Positions 1 to 9,099 of a DNA stretch of 34,000 nt are shown in pieces (within the stretch, counting starts at the first letter, position 1; every line of letters starts with the position of its first letter). The stretch lies in contig CAIRBC010000458.1 in assembly GCA_903876685.1 (NCBI GenBank), positions 1 to 34,000 on the forward strand, given 5' to 3'. The position numbers and the translations under genes were made by a program. Source of the stretch: an uncultured Nitrosomonadales bacterium. Its GTDB lineage: Bacteria; Pseudomonadota; Gammaproteobacteria; Burkholderiales; Gallionellaceae. The notes beneath the pieces were generated by a model. That model was not told the DNA's origin. It ran no database searches and saw only the letters and a program-made list of their open reading frames with translations.

Positions 1-81
1 AGTTAGCATCAAAAGCATTTCGGAGCCGAAGTCATCGTGCTTCACCCACTTCAAAAATACAGATATAAAGCTGAAATGCAT
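1..81 (-). CDS. Possible 5' end of an unidentified gene (runs off the window)
   Basis: Downstream of the substrate-binding lipoprotein gene, an ATG at 81 (minus strand) opens a frame that stays open for 27 codons to the window edge. The first residues read MHFSFISVFLKWVKHDDFGS and end in a hydrophobic stretch, which could be the start of a membrane protein. The only ribosome-binding-site candidate is a G-rich stretch a few bases upstream. Too little is present to identify a family. It does not look like the usual start of a peptide ABC permease, which might have been expected here. Chance is a real alternative. Confidence 0.3.
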   Translation of the reverse strand, partial: MHFSFISVFLKWVKHDDFGSEMLLMLT

Positions 82-124
82 AAAACTACCCCCGCACTTT
101 CACCTTGGCGAATTCACAGCACTT

Positions 125-2254
125 TCAAACTGCGGCCACATCCCGACTGCGTAAAGCATACCGCATCCAGAATCCAAACAACAGTAAGGAACCCGTCATC
201 AATCCCAGTGGCCATAGCACAGGCTGATTCCAGGAACGGCGCAGCTGCTCACGCTGAACCGTGTCCACGCGCCAGTATTTAAGCTTGTTGTTCGCCATCA
301 CGTTGGGTTTTATGTTATGCAACCAGCCATGCTGTAATACATAATTTTTGGGATGATAGCCCCACAACCAGGGTGAATCCCGACGTAATATCTGCAACAT
401 CCGGTCGATGATGAGTTGCCGGGCAGGGCTGTTTTCCATGTTTTTCATTTGATCAAATAGCTGGTCATATTCAGGATTATGATAATTTGCCGCATTTTCC
501 CCCCCCTTGCTTACCTTCGCCTGAGCACTATGCAATAGAAACAGAAAATTTTCCGGATCAGGATAATCAGCATTCCAGCCGAAATAAAACATCTGCGTAT
601 CTCCCTTGCGCACCTTATCCTGAAAGCGGTTATAGTCGGTGCTGCGCACCACCAGTTGAACATTTATTTTATCAAATTGTTTACGCAGCCAGTCCAGACG
701 CGACTTGTTGCCTACCCCGCTGGCGGTAGTATCCAGATTTATCACCAGCGGTTGATGGGTTTGTGCATCAGCTCCATCGGGATAACCCGCTTCTGCCAGC
801 AACCGTTTGGCTACCGCTACAGATTTTCGTTTAGGTGCGCCCTCTACCCAATCATAAACATAGCTGTTAATGCCGTCCTTACCGTCACGATACCCAAAAA
901 TTCCCGGCGGTATCGGCGATTGGGCAGAGATGCCGCGACCATTGGCAAAAATGGAAATGAACTCCTCATAATCAACCGCAATCGCGATGGCCTGCCGCAA
1001 CTTGCGCGAACGCTCGGAATCCCCCCCCACCACCGGATCCAGCCAATTGAAACCGGTATACATCGTGGAAGTGGCTACTGCGGTTGAAAGCTCAATACCC
1101 TGTTGTTTCATCTCCTCGCTGACCATCGTTTCACCCGCCACACTCACTTGTACCGCCTGATCAAAACTATCTGAGCTGATGCCGGAAGCATCATAATAGC
1201 CCTGCAAAAATTTATTCCAGTAAGGAATGGTCTCTTTTTCCAGGCTAAATACCACTTTGTCTATCAGCGGCAAGGGTTTACCAGCATCTTTCAGCAGCTC
1301 AGCATCCCCTGTTTCACCTTCAGCAGGATAGGTCTCGCTGTCATAATAAGGATTGCGCGTGAGCACCATCCGCTGATTAGGATCGTTTTCGGACAGATAA
1401 TAAGGCCCGCTGCCCACCGGCCACCAGTCTAACGAAAGATTACGCTCGCGCATCCCCGCCTGCGCATAAAACTTTACCGCCTCGTGCGGCATCGGTGCAA
1501 AAAAGGGCATCGCCAGCCAATAGGAGAATTGCGGATATTTTCCATACACCCTTATCCGGTAGCGATGCTCATCGATAACCTGTACCCCCTGCAACGGATA
1601 CCGAGCCAGATCGAGAAAATCGTTCGGATTTTTTTTGAGCGCCTGCTGTAGCGTCGCGGCATAGTCTTTTAAGCCGACGATATACTCGCTCATTACGCCC
1701 AATATCGGCGTATGCAATTGTGGATGCGCCAACCGTTTGATCTGGTAGGCATAATCTGCCGCCGTGACCTTGCGTGTACCGCTATGTGGAAAATCGGCTA
1801 ACCCGTGGATGCTTTGCAGATTGGTAGCCGCCAAATTTGCATACTCCAGCTGTTCGTCAGCGCCGCGCGCAAAAGCAGGATGCGGCTGATAACGCATCCC
1901 TGGCTTGATGCTGATTTCGTATACGCTATAGGCAATTTTTTCAGTGGCAGCATTTTCCGGAAGCGGTTGCTGGTTTTTATCCAGATAATGCACCACCGGC
2001 ATACTACTAGCAGCCAAGGGGATCAGCTGATAGGGTCGTTTAAGGTAATGATATTGCAAAGGCGGCGCATAAATCTGCGCGAGAAACTCATACTCATTTT
2101 CGCTGTAAGCTTGCACCGGATCCAGATGTTTGGGTCGCTCGGTAAAAGCACTGTATAAAATCGGCTTGCCTTCATCTTGTGCTGAATAGGGATTATTCCA
2201 GACACCACAAGCGGCAAGCGAAAATACCAGCCATAACGCAACTATAACTTTCAT
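125..2254 (-). CDS. Family 5 (peptide/oligopeptide-type) ABC transporter substrate-binding lipoprotein with C-terminal membrane anchor
   Basis: This 709-residue protein resembles DppA/OppA-type periplasmic binding proteins (SBP_bac_5), which deliver peptides or similar solutes to an ABC permease. Residues 1-16 are a lipoprotein signal peptide with lipobox L13-A14-A15-C16, so the mature protein should be lipidated at Cys16. The family core runs from about residue 30 to 660, with typical SBP_5 segments around YFGWNADYPDPENFL and the NPYY region. It is longer than the usual 500-600 residues and ends in a hydrophobic segment (about 680-697) followed by a basic tail, an unusual second membrane anchor. 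It is the last clear gene of the minus-strand operon, 11 bp after aceF. No permease or ATPase gene is visible, so the substrate is unknown. Two runs of eight G lie inside the gene. Confidence 0.85.
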   Translation of the reverse strand: MKVIVALWLVFSLAACGVWNNPYSAQDEGKPILYSAFTERPKHLDPVQAYSENEYEFLAQIYAPPLQYHYLKRPYQLIPLAASSMPVVHYLDKNQQPLPENAATEKIAYSVYEISIKPGMRYQPHPAFARGADEQLEYANLAATNLQSIHGLADFPHSGTRKVTAADYAYQIKRLAHPQLHTPILGVMSEYIVGLKDYAATLQQALKKNPNDFLDLARYPLQGVQVIDEHRYRIRVYGKYPQFSYWLAMPFFAPMPHEAVKFYAQAGMRERNLSLDWWPVGSGPYYLSENDPNQRMVLTRNPYYDSETYPAEGETGDAELLKDAGKPLPLIDKVVFSLEKETIPYWNKFLQGYYDASGISSDSFDQAVQVSVAGETMVSEEMKQQGIELSTAVATSTMYTGFNWLDPVVGGDSERSRKLRQAIAIAVDYEEFISIFANGRGISAQSPIPPGIFGYRDGKDGINSYVYDWVEGAPKRKSVAVAKRLLAEAGYPDGADAQTHQPLVINLDTTASGVGNKSRLDWLRKQFDKINVQLVVRSTDYNRFQDKVRKGDTQMFYFGWNADYPDPENFLFLLHSAQAKVSKGGENAANYHNPEYDQLFDQMKNMENSPARQLIIDRMLQILRRDSPWLWGYHPKNYVLQHGWLHNIKPNVMANNKLKYWRVDTVQREQLRRSWNQPVLWPLGLMTGSLLLFGFWMRYALRSRDVAAV

Positions 2255-2265
2255 GAGCTAATTTT

Positions 2266-3513
2266 TTATAGCGTCAGGCGACGAAGGTCAGCAAGCAGTT
2301 GCGCCAGGTAGACACTGAAGCGTGCTCCCTGTGCGCCGTCGATCACCCGATGGTCATAAGACAACGACAACGGCAGCATCAGACGCGGCACAAATTGACC
2401 GTCTTTCCAGACTGGTTTCATACAGGCTCTGGATACACCCAAAATCGCCACTTCCGGGGCATTGATGATGGGCGTAAACGCCATTCCACCGATGCCACCT
2501 AAACTGGTGATCGTAAAACACCCCCCCTGCATCTCGGTTGCAGCCAGTTTTTTTTCACGCGCCCTGGCGCTGATTTCACCTAATTCACGGGCTAACTGCA
2601 CAATGCCTTTATTTTGCACCTCTCGCAACACCGGTACCATCAAGCCTATAGACGTCTCGACCGCCACCCCGATATTAAAATATTTTTTTAATATCAAGTT
2701 TTCCCCGCCTACTCCTAGCGAGGCATTAAATTCAGGGAATTTTTGTAGAGCAGCCGCCACCGCCTTAACCAAAAATGCCATCAGCGTGATCTTTGTAGCT
2801 GGATATTCCTTGCCCAACTGTATTCTGAAGGCTTCCAAATCGCTGATGTCTGCTTCATCAAACTGAGTAACATGAGGAATATCCACCCAACTGCGATGTA
2901 GCCTGGGCCCTGAAATTTTCTGAATACGTGTCAATGCCCTGATTTCGACGGCTCCATAACTTTCATAGTCGATAATGCCATCGGTATTTTCTGGTTGCTG
3001 CAACACAGCTTTCACATAATTCTGCACATCTTCCCTGGTGATTCTCCCTTTTTCACCACTGCCTGAAACCCGCAGCAAATCCACACCCAGTTCATGAGCC
3101 AGATGACGAATAGCCGGACTGGCATGGGGCAAGTTTTTCCCTGACCCCAATTCTGAAGCTTGTTTTTCGGTAACTATTTCATTCTGAATGGCAGGCTTGA
3201 TTATCGGGGGAGGCACAGTGTCACTTTGCTTATTTTGTAATATCTCGCTGCTAACCGTTTCTAAATTACCGGATTCAATTTCCAGCAATAAAATCACCGA
3301 GCCTTTCGATACCTTGTCGCCGCTCTTGACCTTGATTTCCCTGACGGTGCCCGAAAACGGCGAAGGCACATCCATAGCAGCCTTGTCAGTTTCCAGCGTG
3401 ATCAGATTACAATCAACCTCAATTTTTTCACCTACACTGACCATCACATCAATAACGCTGACATCATGAAAATTACCTATATCAGGCACCGATACCATTT
3501 TAAGATCTGACAT
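2266..3513 (-). CDS. aceF: Pyruvate dehydrogenase E2, dihydrolipoyl acetyltransferase
   Basis: This is the E2 core of the pyruvate dehydrogenase complex. It transfers the acetyl group from lipoamide to CoA in the cytoplasm. A single N-terminal lipoyl domain (residues 1-78) carries the lipoylation motif ETDKAAMDVP with Lys44. After a linker comes the peripheral subunit-binding domain (HASPAIRHLAHELGVD, about 130-167). The acetyltransferase domain (about 190-415) carries the catalytic DHRVIDG motif with His388. At 415 residues it is a short E2, because E. coli AceF has three lipoyl domains. It starts 12 bp after aceE, so the two are surely cotranscribed. No E3 (lpd) gene follows; the next gene is a transport lipoprotein, so E3 must be encoded elsewhere. 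Confidence 0.95.
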   Translation of the reverse strand: MSDLKMVSVPDIGNFHDVSVIDVMVSVGEKIEVDCNLITLETDKAAMDVPSPFSGTVREIKVKSGDKVSKGSVILLLEIESGNLETVSSEILQNKQSDTVPPPIIKPAIQNEIVTEKQASELGSGKNLPHASPAIRHLAHELGVDLLRVSGSGEKGRITREDVQNYVKAVLQQPENTDGIIDYESYGAVEIRALTRIQKISGPRLHRSWVDIPHVTQFDEADISDLEAFRIQLGKEYPATKITLMAFLVKAVAAALQKFPEFNASLGVGGENLILKKYFNIGVAVETSIGLMVPVLREVQNKGIVQLARELGEISARAREKKLAATEMQGGCFTITSLGGIGGMAFTPIINAPEVAILGVSRACMKPVWKDGQFVPRLMLPLSLSYDHRVIDGAQGARFSVYLAQLLADLRRLTL

Positions 3514-3525
3514 GATTTTTCCTTG

Positions 3526-6180
3526 TTAAACGGTGAGCGGATTCGCTTTATCCGGATTGATGTGATACTGGTGCAAGGCACTGCTCACCACTTTTTGATC
3601 GAGTACACCCCCATCTACCAGTGCTTTCAAGGCTGCGACGACGATATTCGCGCGATCTACCTCAAAAAATTGACGCAGTTTATTGCGTGTGTCTGAACGT
3701 CCGTAGCCATCTGTGCCCAGTACCGTGTACTGTCCGGAAACAAACTCGCGAATCTGGTCGGCATAGCTCTTGAGGTAATCTGTGGCTGCTATCACCGGTT
3801 CACCTGATAGACTTTGCTGTACCTGACAGAGGCGCGGCTGAGCTTCCGGGTGAAAACGGTTCCAGCGCGCACAAGCTAGTCCTTCGCGACGCAGTTCATT
3901 AAAACTGGTTACGCTCCAAATATCCGCCGCTACACCGAAATCCTGTTCCAGTAACTCTGCCGCCGCAATCACCTCGCGTAATATCGTACCACTACCCAAT
4001 AATTGTACTTTTGCAATAGGCTTTTTCTCTGCCTTTGACCCTCTCAGCAAGTACATCCCCTTGAGGATATCGGCTTCAACCCCTTGTGGCATCTCGGGAT
4101 GCGCGTAATTCTCGTTCATTACCGTGAGGTAATAGAATATATTTTCCTGATTTTGATACATCCGTCGCATACCATCCTGAACGATGACCGCCAGTTCATA
4201 GGCATAGGTTGGATCGTAAGATACGCAATTGGGTATCATGGCTGCCTGCAACTGACTATGCCCGTCCTGATGCTGCAAACCTTCGCCGTTCAAAGTAGTC
4301 CGCCCGGCAGTTCCACCAATCAAAAAACCACGTGCCAGCATATCGCCTGCTGCCCAGGCCAGATCGCCGATGCGCTGGAAGCCGAACATCGAATAGTAAA
4401 TGTAAAACGGAATCATCGGGGTGTCGTGGTTGGCATAGGCGGTTGCGGCTGCAATCCATGAAGACATCGCGCCTGCTTCGTTAATCCCTTCCTGCAATAT
4501 CTGACCTTGCTGATCTTCCTTGTAATACAACAACTGATCTGCATCCTGTGGCGTATATAACTGTCCAAGCTGAGAAAATATCCCGATCTGACGAAACAAA
4601 CCATCCATGCCAAAGGTGCGCGATTCATCCGGCACGATCGGCACTATTTTCTTGCCGATTTGCTTATCCTTGACCAGTATTCCGAGCATGCGCACAAAGG
4701 CCATAGTGGTTGATATTTCACGGCCTTCAGTCCCTTTAAGCAGTACGGCAAAGGCATTCAACTCAGGTACAGCCAGGATTTCCTTGTTTGGCTCGCGTCG
4801 CGGAATCATCCCCATACAACGGCTACGCTCCTTCAGATATTTCATTTCCAGACTATCTGGCGGCGGACGATAAAAATCCAGAGTTTCGACTTGCGCATCG
4901 GTCAACGGTATATTGAAACGGTCACGAAATTTTCGCAACGAGTCCACATCCATTTTCTTTTGCTGGTGGGTCGGATTCTGAGCTTCACCAGAGGCACCCA
5001 TACCATAACCCTTCACCGTCTTGGCAAGAATAACGGTGGGCTGGCCGGTATGTTTGACGGCCGCTGCGTAGGCTGCGTACATCTTGTAGGGGTCATGACC
5101 GCCCCGATTCAATCGCCACAGTTCATCATCCGACATATCCTCGACCATTTTCAGTAATTCAGGATATTTACCAAAAAAATGGGCGCGTACATAGGCGCCA
5201 TCTCTGGACTTGTAGGTCTGATATTCACCGTCCACTACTTCCTGCATCCGTTTTTGCAGCAAGCCGTGTTTATCTTTGGCAAACAGTCGATCCCAGTGTC
5301 TACCCCATACCACCTTGATGACATTCCAACCCGCGCCACGAAACACACTCTCCAGTTCCTGGATGATTTTACCGTTACCGCGCACCGGTCCATCCAACCT
5401 TTGCAGATTGCAATTAACCACAAAGATCAGGTTGTCCAGATTTTCCCGACCTGCCATTGAAATGGCACCCAGTGATTCAGGCTCGTCCGTTTCACCATCT
5501 CCCAGAAAAGCCCACACCTTTCGACCTGTCGTTTGTACTAGCTGACGATGATGCAGATAACGCATGAAGCGCGCCTGATATATCGCCATTAACGGTCCCA
5601 GTCCCATTGATACCGTTGAAAATTGCCAGAAATCGGGCATCAGCCATGGGTGTGGATAAGAAGAAAGACCGTCACCTTCCGCTTCCTGACGGAATTTGAA
5701 CATCTGTTGCACACTCAGTCGCCCTTCAAGAAATGCCCGCGCATAGATACCGGGCGCTGAGTGACCCTGAAAATACACTAGATCACCCCCGTGCTCAGCC
5801 GATTTTCCATGAAAGAAATGGTTATAAGCAACATCATATAGCGTTGCTGCCGAAGCAAAAGTGGCGATATGTCCACCCAGTTCTGAGGAATTTCGGTTAG
5901 CGTTCAACACCAGCGCCATCGCGTTCCAACGTGTCAAGGCACGGATAGTATGCTCCAACTCATGATTGCCTGCAGAACGTAGCTCTTGCTCCAGAGGAAT
6001 TGTGTTTCGATAGGGTGTGTTGGCGCTGAAAGGAAGGTCAATTCCTGCGCCTCTAGCCTTGTCGATCAATCGTTCAAGTAGAAAATGTGCGCGTTCCGGC
6101 CCTTCTTTTTCCAGCAGCGACTGCAGTGCATCCAGCCACTCCTGAGTTTCATCGGGATCACAATCAGCAATGTTTGCCAT
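3526..6180 (-). CDS. aceE: Pyruvate dehydrogenase E1 component, homodimeric type
   Basis: AceE decarboxylates pyruvate with thiamine diphosphate and passes the acetyl unit to lipoyl-E2. The protein has about 884 residues, the normal size for the single-chain proteobacterial E1. The thiamine diphosphate-binding motif begins at GDGETDEPES and ends at NLIFVVNCN about 30 residues later. The N-terminal region (DPDETQEWLDALQSLLEKEG) matches the E2-binding end of AceE. I chose the ATG at 6180 because a GGAG lies 8 bp upstream; a TTG two codons earlier (6186) sits too close to that site. The gene is 24 bp after the formyl-THF cyclo-ligase gene and 12 bp before aceF. A pdhR-like regulator is not adjacent, unlike in E. 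coli. Confidence 0.96.
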   Translation of the reverse strand: MANIADCDPDETQEWLDALQSLLEKEGPERAHFLLERLIDKARGAGIDLPFSANTPYRNTIPLEQELRSAGNHELEHTIRALTRWNAMALVLNANRNSSELGGHIATFASAATLYDVAYNHFFHGKSAEHGGDLVYFQGHSAPGIYARAFLEGRLSVQQMFKFRQEAEGDGLSSYPHPWLMPDFWQFSTVSMGLGPLMAIYQARFMRYLHHRQLVQTTGRKVWAFLGDGETDEPESLGAISMAGRENLDNLIFVVNCNLQRLDGPVRGNGKIIQELESVFRGAGWNVIKVVWGRHWDRLFAKDKHGLLQKRMQEVVDGEYQTYKSRDGAYVRAHFFGKYPELLKMVEDMSDDELWRLNRGGHDPYKMYAAYAAAVKHTGQPTVILAKTVKGYGMGASGEAQNPTHQQKKMDVDSLRKFRDRFNIPLTDAQVETLDFYRPPPDSLEMKYLKERSRCMGMIPRREPNKEILAVPELNAFAVLLKGTEGREISTTMAFVRMLGILVKDKQIGKKIVPIVPDESRTFGMDGLFRQIGIFSQLGQLYTPQDADQLLYYKEDQQGQILQEGINEAGAMSSWIAAATAYANHDTPMIPFYIYYSMFGFQRIGDLAWAAGDMLARGFLIGGTAGRTTLNGEGLQHQDGHSQLQAAMIPNCVSYDPTYAYELAVIVQDGMRRMYQNQENIFYYLTVMNENYAHPEMPQGVEADILKGMYLLRGSKAEKKPIAKVQLLGSGTILREVIAAAELLEQDFGVAADIWSVTSFNELRREGLACARWNRFHPEAQPRLCQVQQSLSGEPVIAATDYLKSYADQIREFVSGQYTVLGTDGYGRSDTRNKLRQFFEVDRANIVVAALKALVDGGVLDQKVVSSALHQYHINPDKANPLTV

Positions 6181-6204
6181 TTTCAAGACTCCTTGTTCGT
6201 TGCT

Positions 6205-6849
6205 TCAAGTAACGCAGCAATAATAACTTGCTGTTTCAGTCACCAGCCATTGTACTTTGAGGTCGGTTGCATCCTGCGGAATATGCTCGATTATCTGCAT
6301 GGAGAAAGCTGCTGCGACCAGTGTAGCGCCATGTTGATTTTCCAGCAACCTGTCGTAGTACCCTTTGCCATACCCTAGCCGTGCACCCTGTTTGGTGAAG
6401 GCCACGCCGGGTAACAACACGAAATCTATCTCCTCCAGGTTGCGTAAGGGTACACAGCGTTCGGTTAGCGGTTCTTTAATACCCCACGCTCCGGGCGCTA
6501 ACTGACTTTTCAGATCATTCACCCAATATAGCTCGAGTTTATCCCGATTCACTTTGGGTAGTGCCAGACGTTTTCCTTGTTCAAGCACCTGAGCAATCCA
6601 GAGCGTACTGGCATATTCAGTGCCAAAATTCATATAGCCCAGCACTGAATTTGCCTGCCGGTACTCCGGCATTAACGACAAGCGTTGCGTAATGGCCGCC
6701 TCAGCTGCGTCACGCAAATCTTGCTTCAGCTGCTCTCGTGCCTGTAGCACTTGCTGCCTGAGCACTTTCTTCATGGCGGTCATCTGTCCGGCCTGGTTCA
6801 GCGGTGACTGTTCCAGCTGACTTAAATTGCTATCGATTTCGCCAGCCAT
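6205..6849 (-). CDS. 5-formyltetrahydrofolate cyclo-ligase
   Basis: This ATP-dependent enzyme converts 5-formyl-THF to 5,10-methenyl-THF and so returns folate to one-carbon metabolism (the ygfA/fau family). The signature is clear in the C-terminal half: LLPGVAFTKQGARLGYGKGY, followed by YDRLLE, the nucleotide/folate-binding region. The N-terminal basic helix KKVLRQQVLQAREQL is also typical. The start is uncertain. ATG 6849 follows ilvA by 15 bp and gives 214 residues; ATG 6783 gives 192, nearer the family norm. In many proteobacteria 6S RNA precedes this gene, but here ilvA ends directly upstream and leaves no room for it. Confidence 0.9.
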   Translation of the reverse strand: MAGEIDSNLSQLEQSPLNQAGQMTAMKKVLRQQVLQAREQLKQDLRDAAEAAITQRLSLMPEYRQANSVLGYMNFGTEYASTLWIAQVLEQGKRLALPKVNRDKLELYWVNDLKSQLAPGAWGIKEPLTERCVPLRNLEEIDFVLLPGVAFTKQGARLGYGKGYYDRLLENQHGATLVAAAFSMQIIEHIPQDATDLKVQWLVTETASYYCCVT

Positions 6850-6864
6850 GGTCAATTCAATACA

Positions 6865-8379
6865 TTACGCTTGACCCAGGAATAACCGGTAAGCCTGGTT
6901 TTCACTCTCATCCCAGTAACGGTAACCCAAGGTGTCAAGAAAGTTCTTTAATATACTTTTATCCTCAGCGGGCACTTGCATACCGATCAGCACTCGCCCG
7001 TAATCGGCACCGTGATTACGATAATGAAACAGACTGATGTTCCAGTTATGACTCATGCTGTCCAGGAAATTCATCAACGCGCCCGGGCGCTCGGGGAATT
7101 CAAAACGATACAGGATTTCATCTCTCACCTCCGGTGCGTGTCCGCCGACCAGATGGCGCAGATGTAGTTTCGCCATTTCATTGTTGGAAAGATCCAAAGC
7201 TGCTAAATGGTTATTCAGGAGTATTTGTAATAACTCGGTCGTTTCGTGCTGATTTTGCACCTGAATGCCCACAAAAACCTGAGCATTTTTGGGACCTGAG
7301 TATCGGTAGTTGAATTCAGTAATATTTCGTTTGCCAATCAATGAGCAAAAATGACGAAAACTACCCGGTGCCTCAGGAATAGTAACCGCGAGTATCGCCT
7401 CGCGTTGCTCACCAATTTCTGCCTGTTCAGCAACAAAGCGCAGTCGGTCAAAATTCATGTTTGCGCCACAGGCAATTGCGATCAGCGTCTGATCCAGCAG
7501 GTTTTCTCGTGCTGCATATTGCTTGGCACCTGCGATTGCCAGCGCACCGGCCGGTTCCAGTATGGAACGGGTATCTTCAAATACATCCTTGATTGCCGCA
7601 CAAGTGGCATCGGTATCCACCAGCATAATTTCGTCAACCAGTTGACTGCACAATCTAAATGTTTCCTCTCCCACCGTTTTGACTGCGACGCCGTCAGCAA
7701 ACAACCCGACATGATCGAGTGTGATGCGCTGCCCCGCTATCAGGGAACGATACATTGCATCCGAATCGACTGGCTGAACGCCGATAATCCTGATTTCCGG
7801 GCGTAATTGTTTTACATAGGCAGCCACTCCCGCAATCAGTCCGCCGCCACCTATGGCCACAAATATCGCATGGATAGGCCGTGTATGCTGTCGCAATATT
7901 TCCATGCCGATGGTGCCTTGTCCTGCAATAACATCCGGATCATCATAGGGATGTATGAAAACCAGACCCAGCTTTTTTTCTAGTTCGATTGCATGCGCGT
8001 AGGCTTCTGAATACGAGTCACCGTGCAGGATCACGCTTGCACCTCGCTGATGAACCGCCTGAATTTTGATTTGCGGGGTAGTTGCAGGCATCACGATAAC
8101 CGCCTTGCATCCCAGTTTCTTTGCCGACAGCGCCACACCCTGAGCATGATTTCCCGCAGAGGCGGTGATTACCCCGCGAGAAAGCTGTCCCGCATCGAGT
8201 TGCGCCATTTTATTGTAGGCACCGCGCAGTTTGAAGGAAAAAACCGGTTGCATGTCTTCGCGTTTCAGCAGCAGCGTATTGCCTATTCTCACTGAAAGGT
8301 TAGGTGCTTTTTCCAGCACCGTTTCGATCGCCACATCATACACGCGCGCATTCAGGATGCGCTTCAAATAGCCGTTCAT
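6865..8379 (-). CDS. ilvA: Threonine dehydratase, biosynthetic (threonine ammonia-lyase)
   Basis: IlvA deaminates threonine to 2-oxobutanoate, the first committed step of isoleucine synthesis. The PLP-binding lysine is Lys50 in the motif FSFKLRGAYNKM, and the glycine-rich phosphate-binding loop reads AIGGGGLIAG. The catalytic domain covers about residues 1-320. Two ACT-like regulatory domains follow (about 330-405 and 420-500), the second with RFEFPERPGALMNFLDSM. The 504-residue length and the paired ACT-like region mark the isoleucine-inhibited biosynthetic form rather than the short catabolic TdcB. The gene is third in an apparent operon with two unknown genes upstream and the folate and aceEF genes downstream. 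No attenuator-like leader is visible. Confidence 0.95.
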   Translation of the reverse strand: MNGYLKRILNARVYDVAIETVLEKAPNLSVRIGNTLLLKREDMQPVFSFKLRGAYNKMAQLDAGQLSRGVITASAGNHAQGVALSAKKLGCKAVIVMPATTPQIKIQAVHQRGASVILHGDSYSEAYAHAIELEKKLGLVFIHPYDDPDVIAGQGTIGMEILRQHTRPIHAIFVAIGGGGLIAGVAAYVKQLRPEIRIIGVQPVDSDAMYRSLIAGQRITLDHVGLFADGVAVKTVGEETFRLCSQLVDEIMLVDTDATCAAIKDVFEDTRSILEPAGALAIAGAKQYAARENLLDQTLIAIACGANMNFDRLRFVAEQAEIGEQREAILAVTIPEAPGSFRHFCSLIGKRNITEFNYRYSGPKNAQVFVGIQVQNQHETTELLQILLNNHLAALDLSNNEMAKLHLRHLVGGHAPEVRDEILYRFEFPERPGALMNFLDSMSHNWNISLFHYRNHGADYGRVLIGMQVPAEDKSILKNFLDTLGYRYWDESENQAYRLFLGQA

Positions 8380-8410
8380 CGCTGTTTTTCCAGAACCAGT
8401 AATCGCATAT

Positions 8411-9085
8411 TCAGTTGAGCTGAATGCCGTTGTTCAGCAGTGGCTGCAACAATTTATCAAAATCCACCGGCGACACATATTGCAACACCGGTTTTTCTTC
8501 ACCTCCCAACGTAATATCCAAGCCGTCCTTAGGGTATAACCAGTGAATGGCACCGTTGCCATTTTCCTTGATGCGTCTGGCGGGCACTCCAAAGCGTTTG
8601 CTGAATACACTCTCTTCAACTCGAACCGAGGGTATATAGGTCAGACTATTGATCGGCAGTGTTCGAAGTTTGAGTACATCTTCCGTTGCAGGGGTGATTT
8701 TCTTGCCGCTAAGGGTTCCGCTGATTCTAATCCCGCGTTCATACATGGCTTGCAATTCAGCTTCTGGCACTGCGATGCTGACGACAATTTTGGCTTTCAA
8801 TCCCACCAGCGTGACCTGCTCAAAAAACATTTCGGCTGATAATTGTCCGCTTTGAGACTTGAACAAACTTGGTTTTGCCTCTTCTTGAAAACGTTGTTCA
8901 GCATCATTAACCGAGCTTTTGCCCAATGTTATGCCAAAGATGCGGCTAGTATCCGGCGTTGCATGTTCGATATGCCATGGCAGATCGTTTTTAGCGGCTG
9001 GCTTTTCGGGTGTCAGGGTTGAACCGAAAAATACTAGCAGAGCTATAATGGCCGTAGCCCAATAAATTTTATGTTCCAGTTTCAT
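8411..9085 (-). CDS. Uncharacterised protein with N-terminal membrane anchor or signal
   Basis: I do not recognise this 224-residue protein. Residues 8-22 (WATAIIALLVFFGST) form one hydrophobic segment after a short basic end. This suggests an inner-membrane anchor or uncleaved signal with the remainder in the periplasm. The soluble part begins with a segment containing FGITLGKSSVNDAEQRF, which resembles in general shape the start of small periplasmic domains where a turn precedes a helix, but no catalytic motif or cysteine pattern is visible. It lies 14 bp after the upstream membrane-protein gene and 31 bp before ilvA. The pair may act together, and its role need not be tied to isoleucine synthesis. 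Confidence 0.75.
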   Translation of the reverse strand: MKLEHKIYWATAIIALLVFFGSTLTPEKPAAKNDLPWHIEHATPDTSRIFGITLGKSSVNDAEQRFQEEAKPSLFKSQSGQLSAEMFFEQVTLVGLKAKIVVSIAVPEAELQAMYERGIRISGTLSGKKITPATEDVLKLRTLPINSLTYIPSVRVEESVFSKRFGVPARRIKENGNGAIHWLYPKDGLDITLGGEEKPVLQYVSPVDFDKLLQPLLNNGIQLN

Positions 9086-9099
9086 ATGCTACTGGCCTC

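Noticed and set aside
4328-4336. CCACGTGCC inside aceE, resembling the parS core
   Set aside because: Only the CACGTG centre matches; the GTTTC/GAAAC arms needed for ParB are absent.
6850-6864. 6S RNA gene expected next to the formyl-THF cyclo-ligase gene
   Set aside because: The gap to ilvA is only 15 bp; no room for an RNA of about 180 bases.
7351-7806. 151-codon plus-strand open frame antisense to ilvA
   Set aside because: Overlaps conserved IlvA coding sequence and shows no family features.
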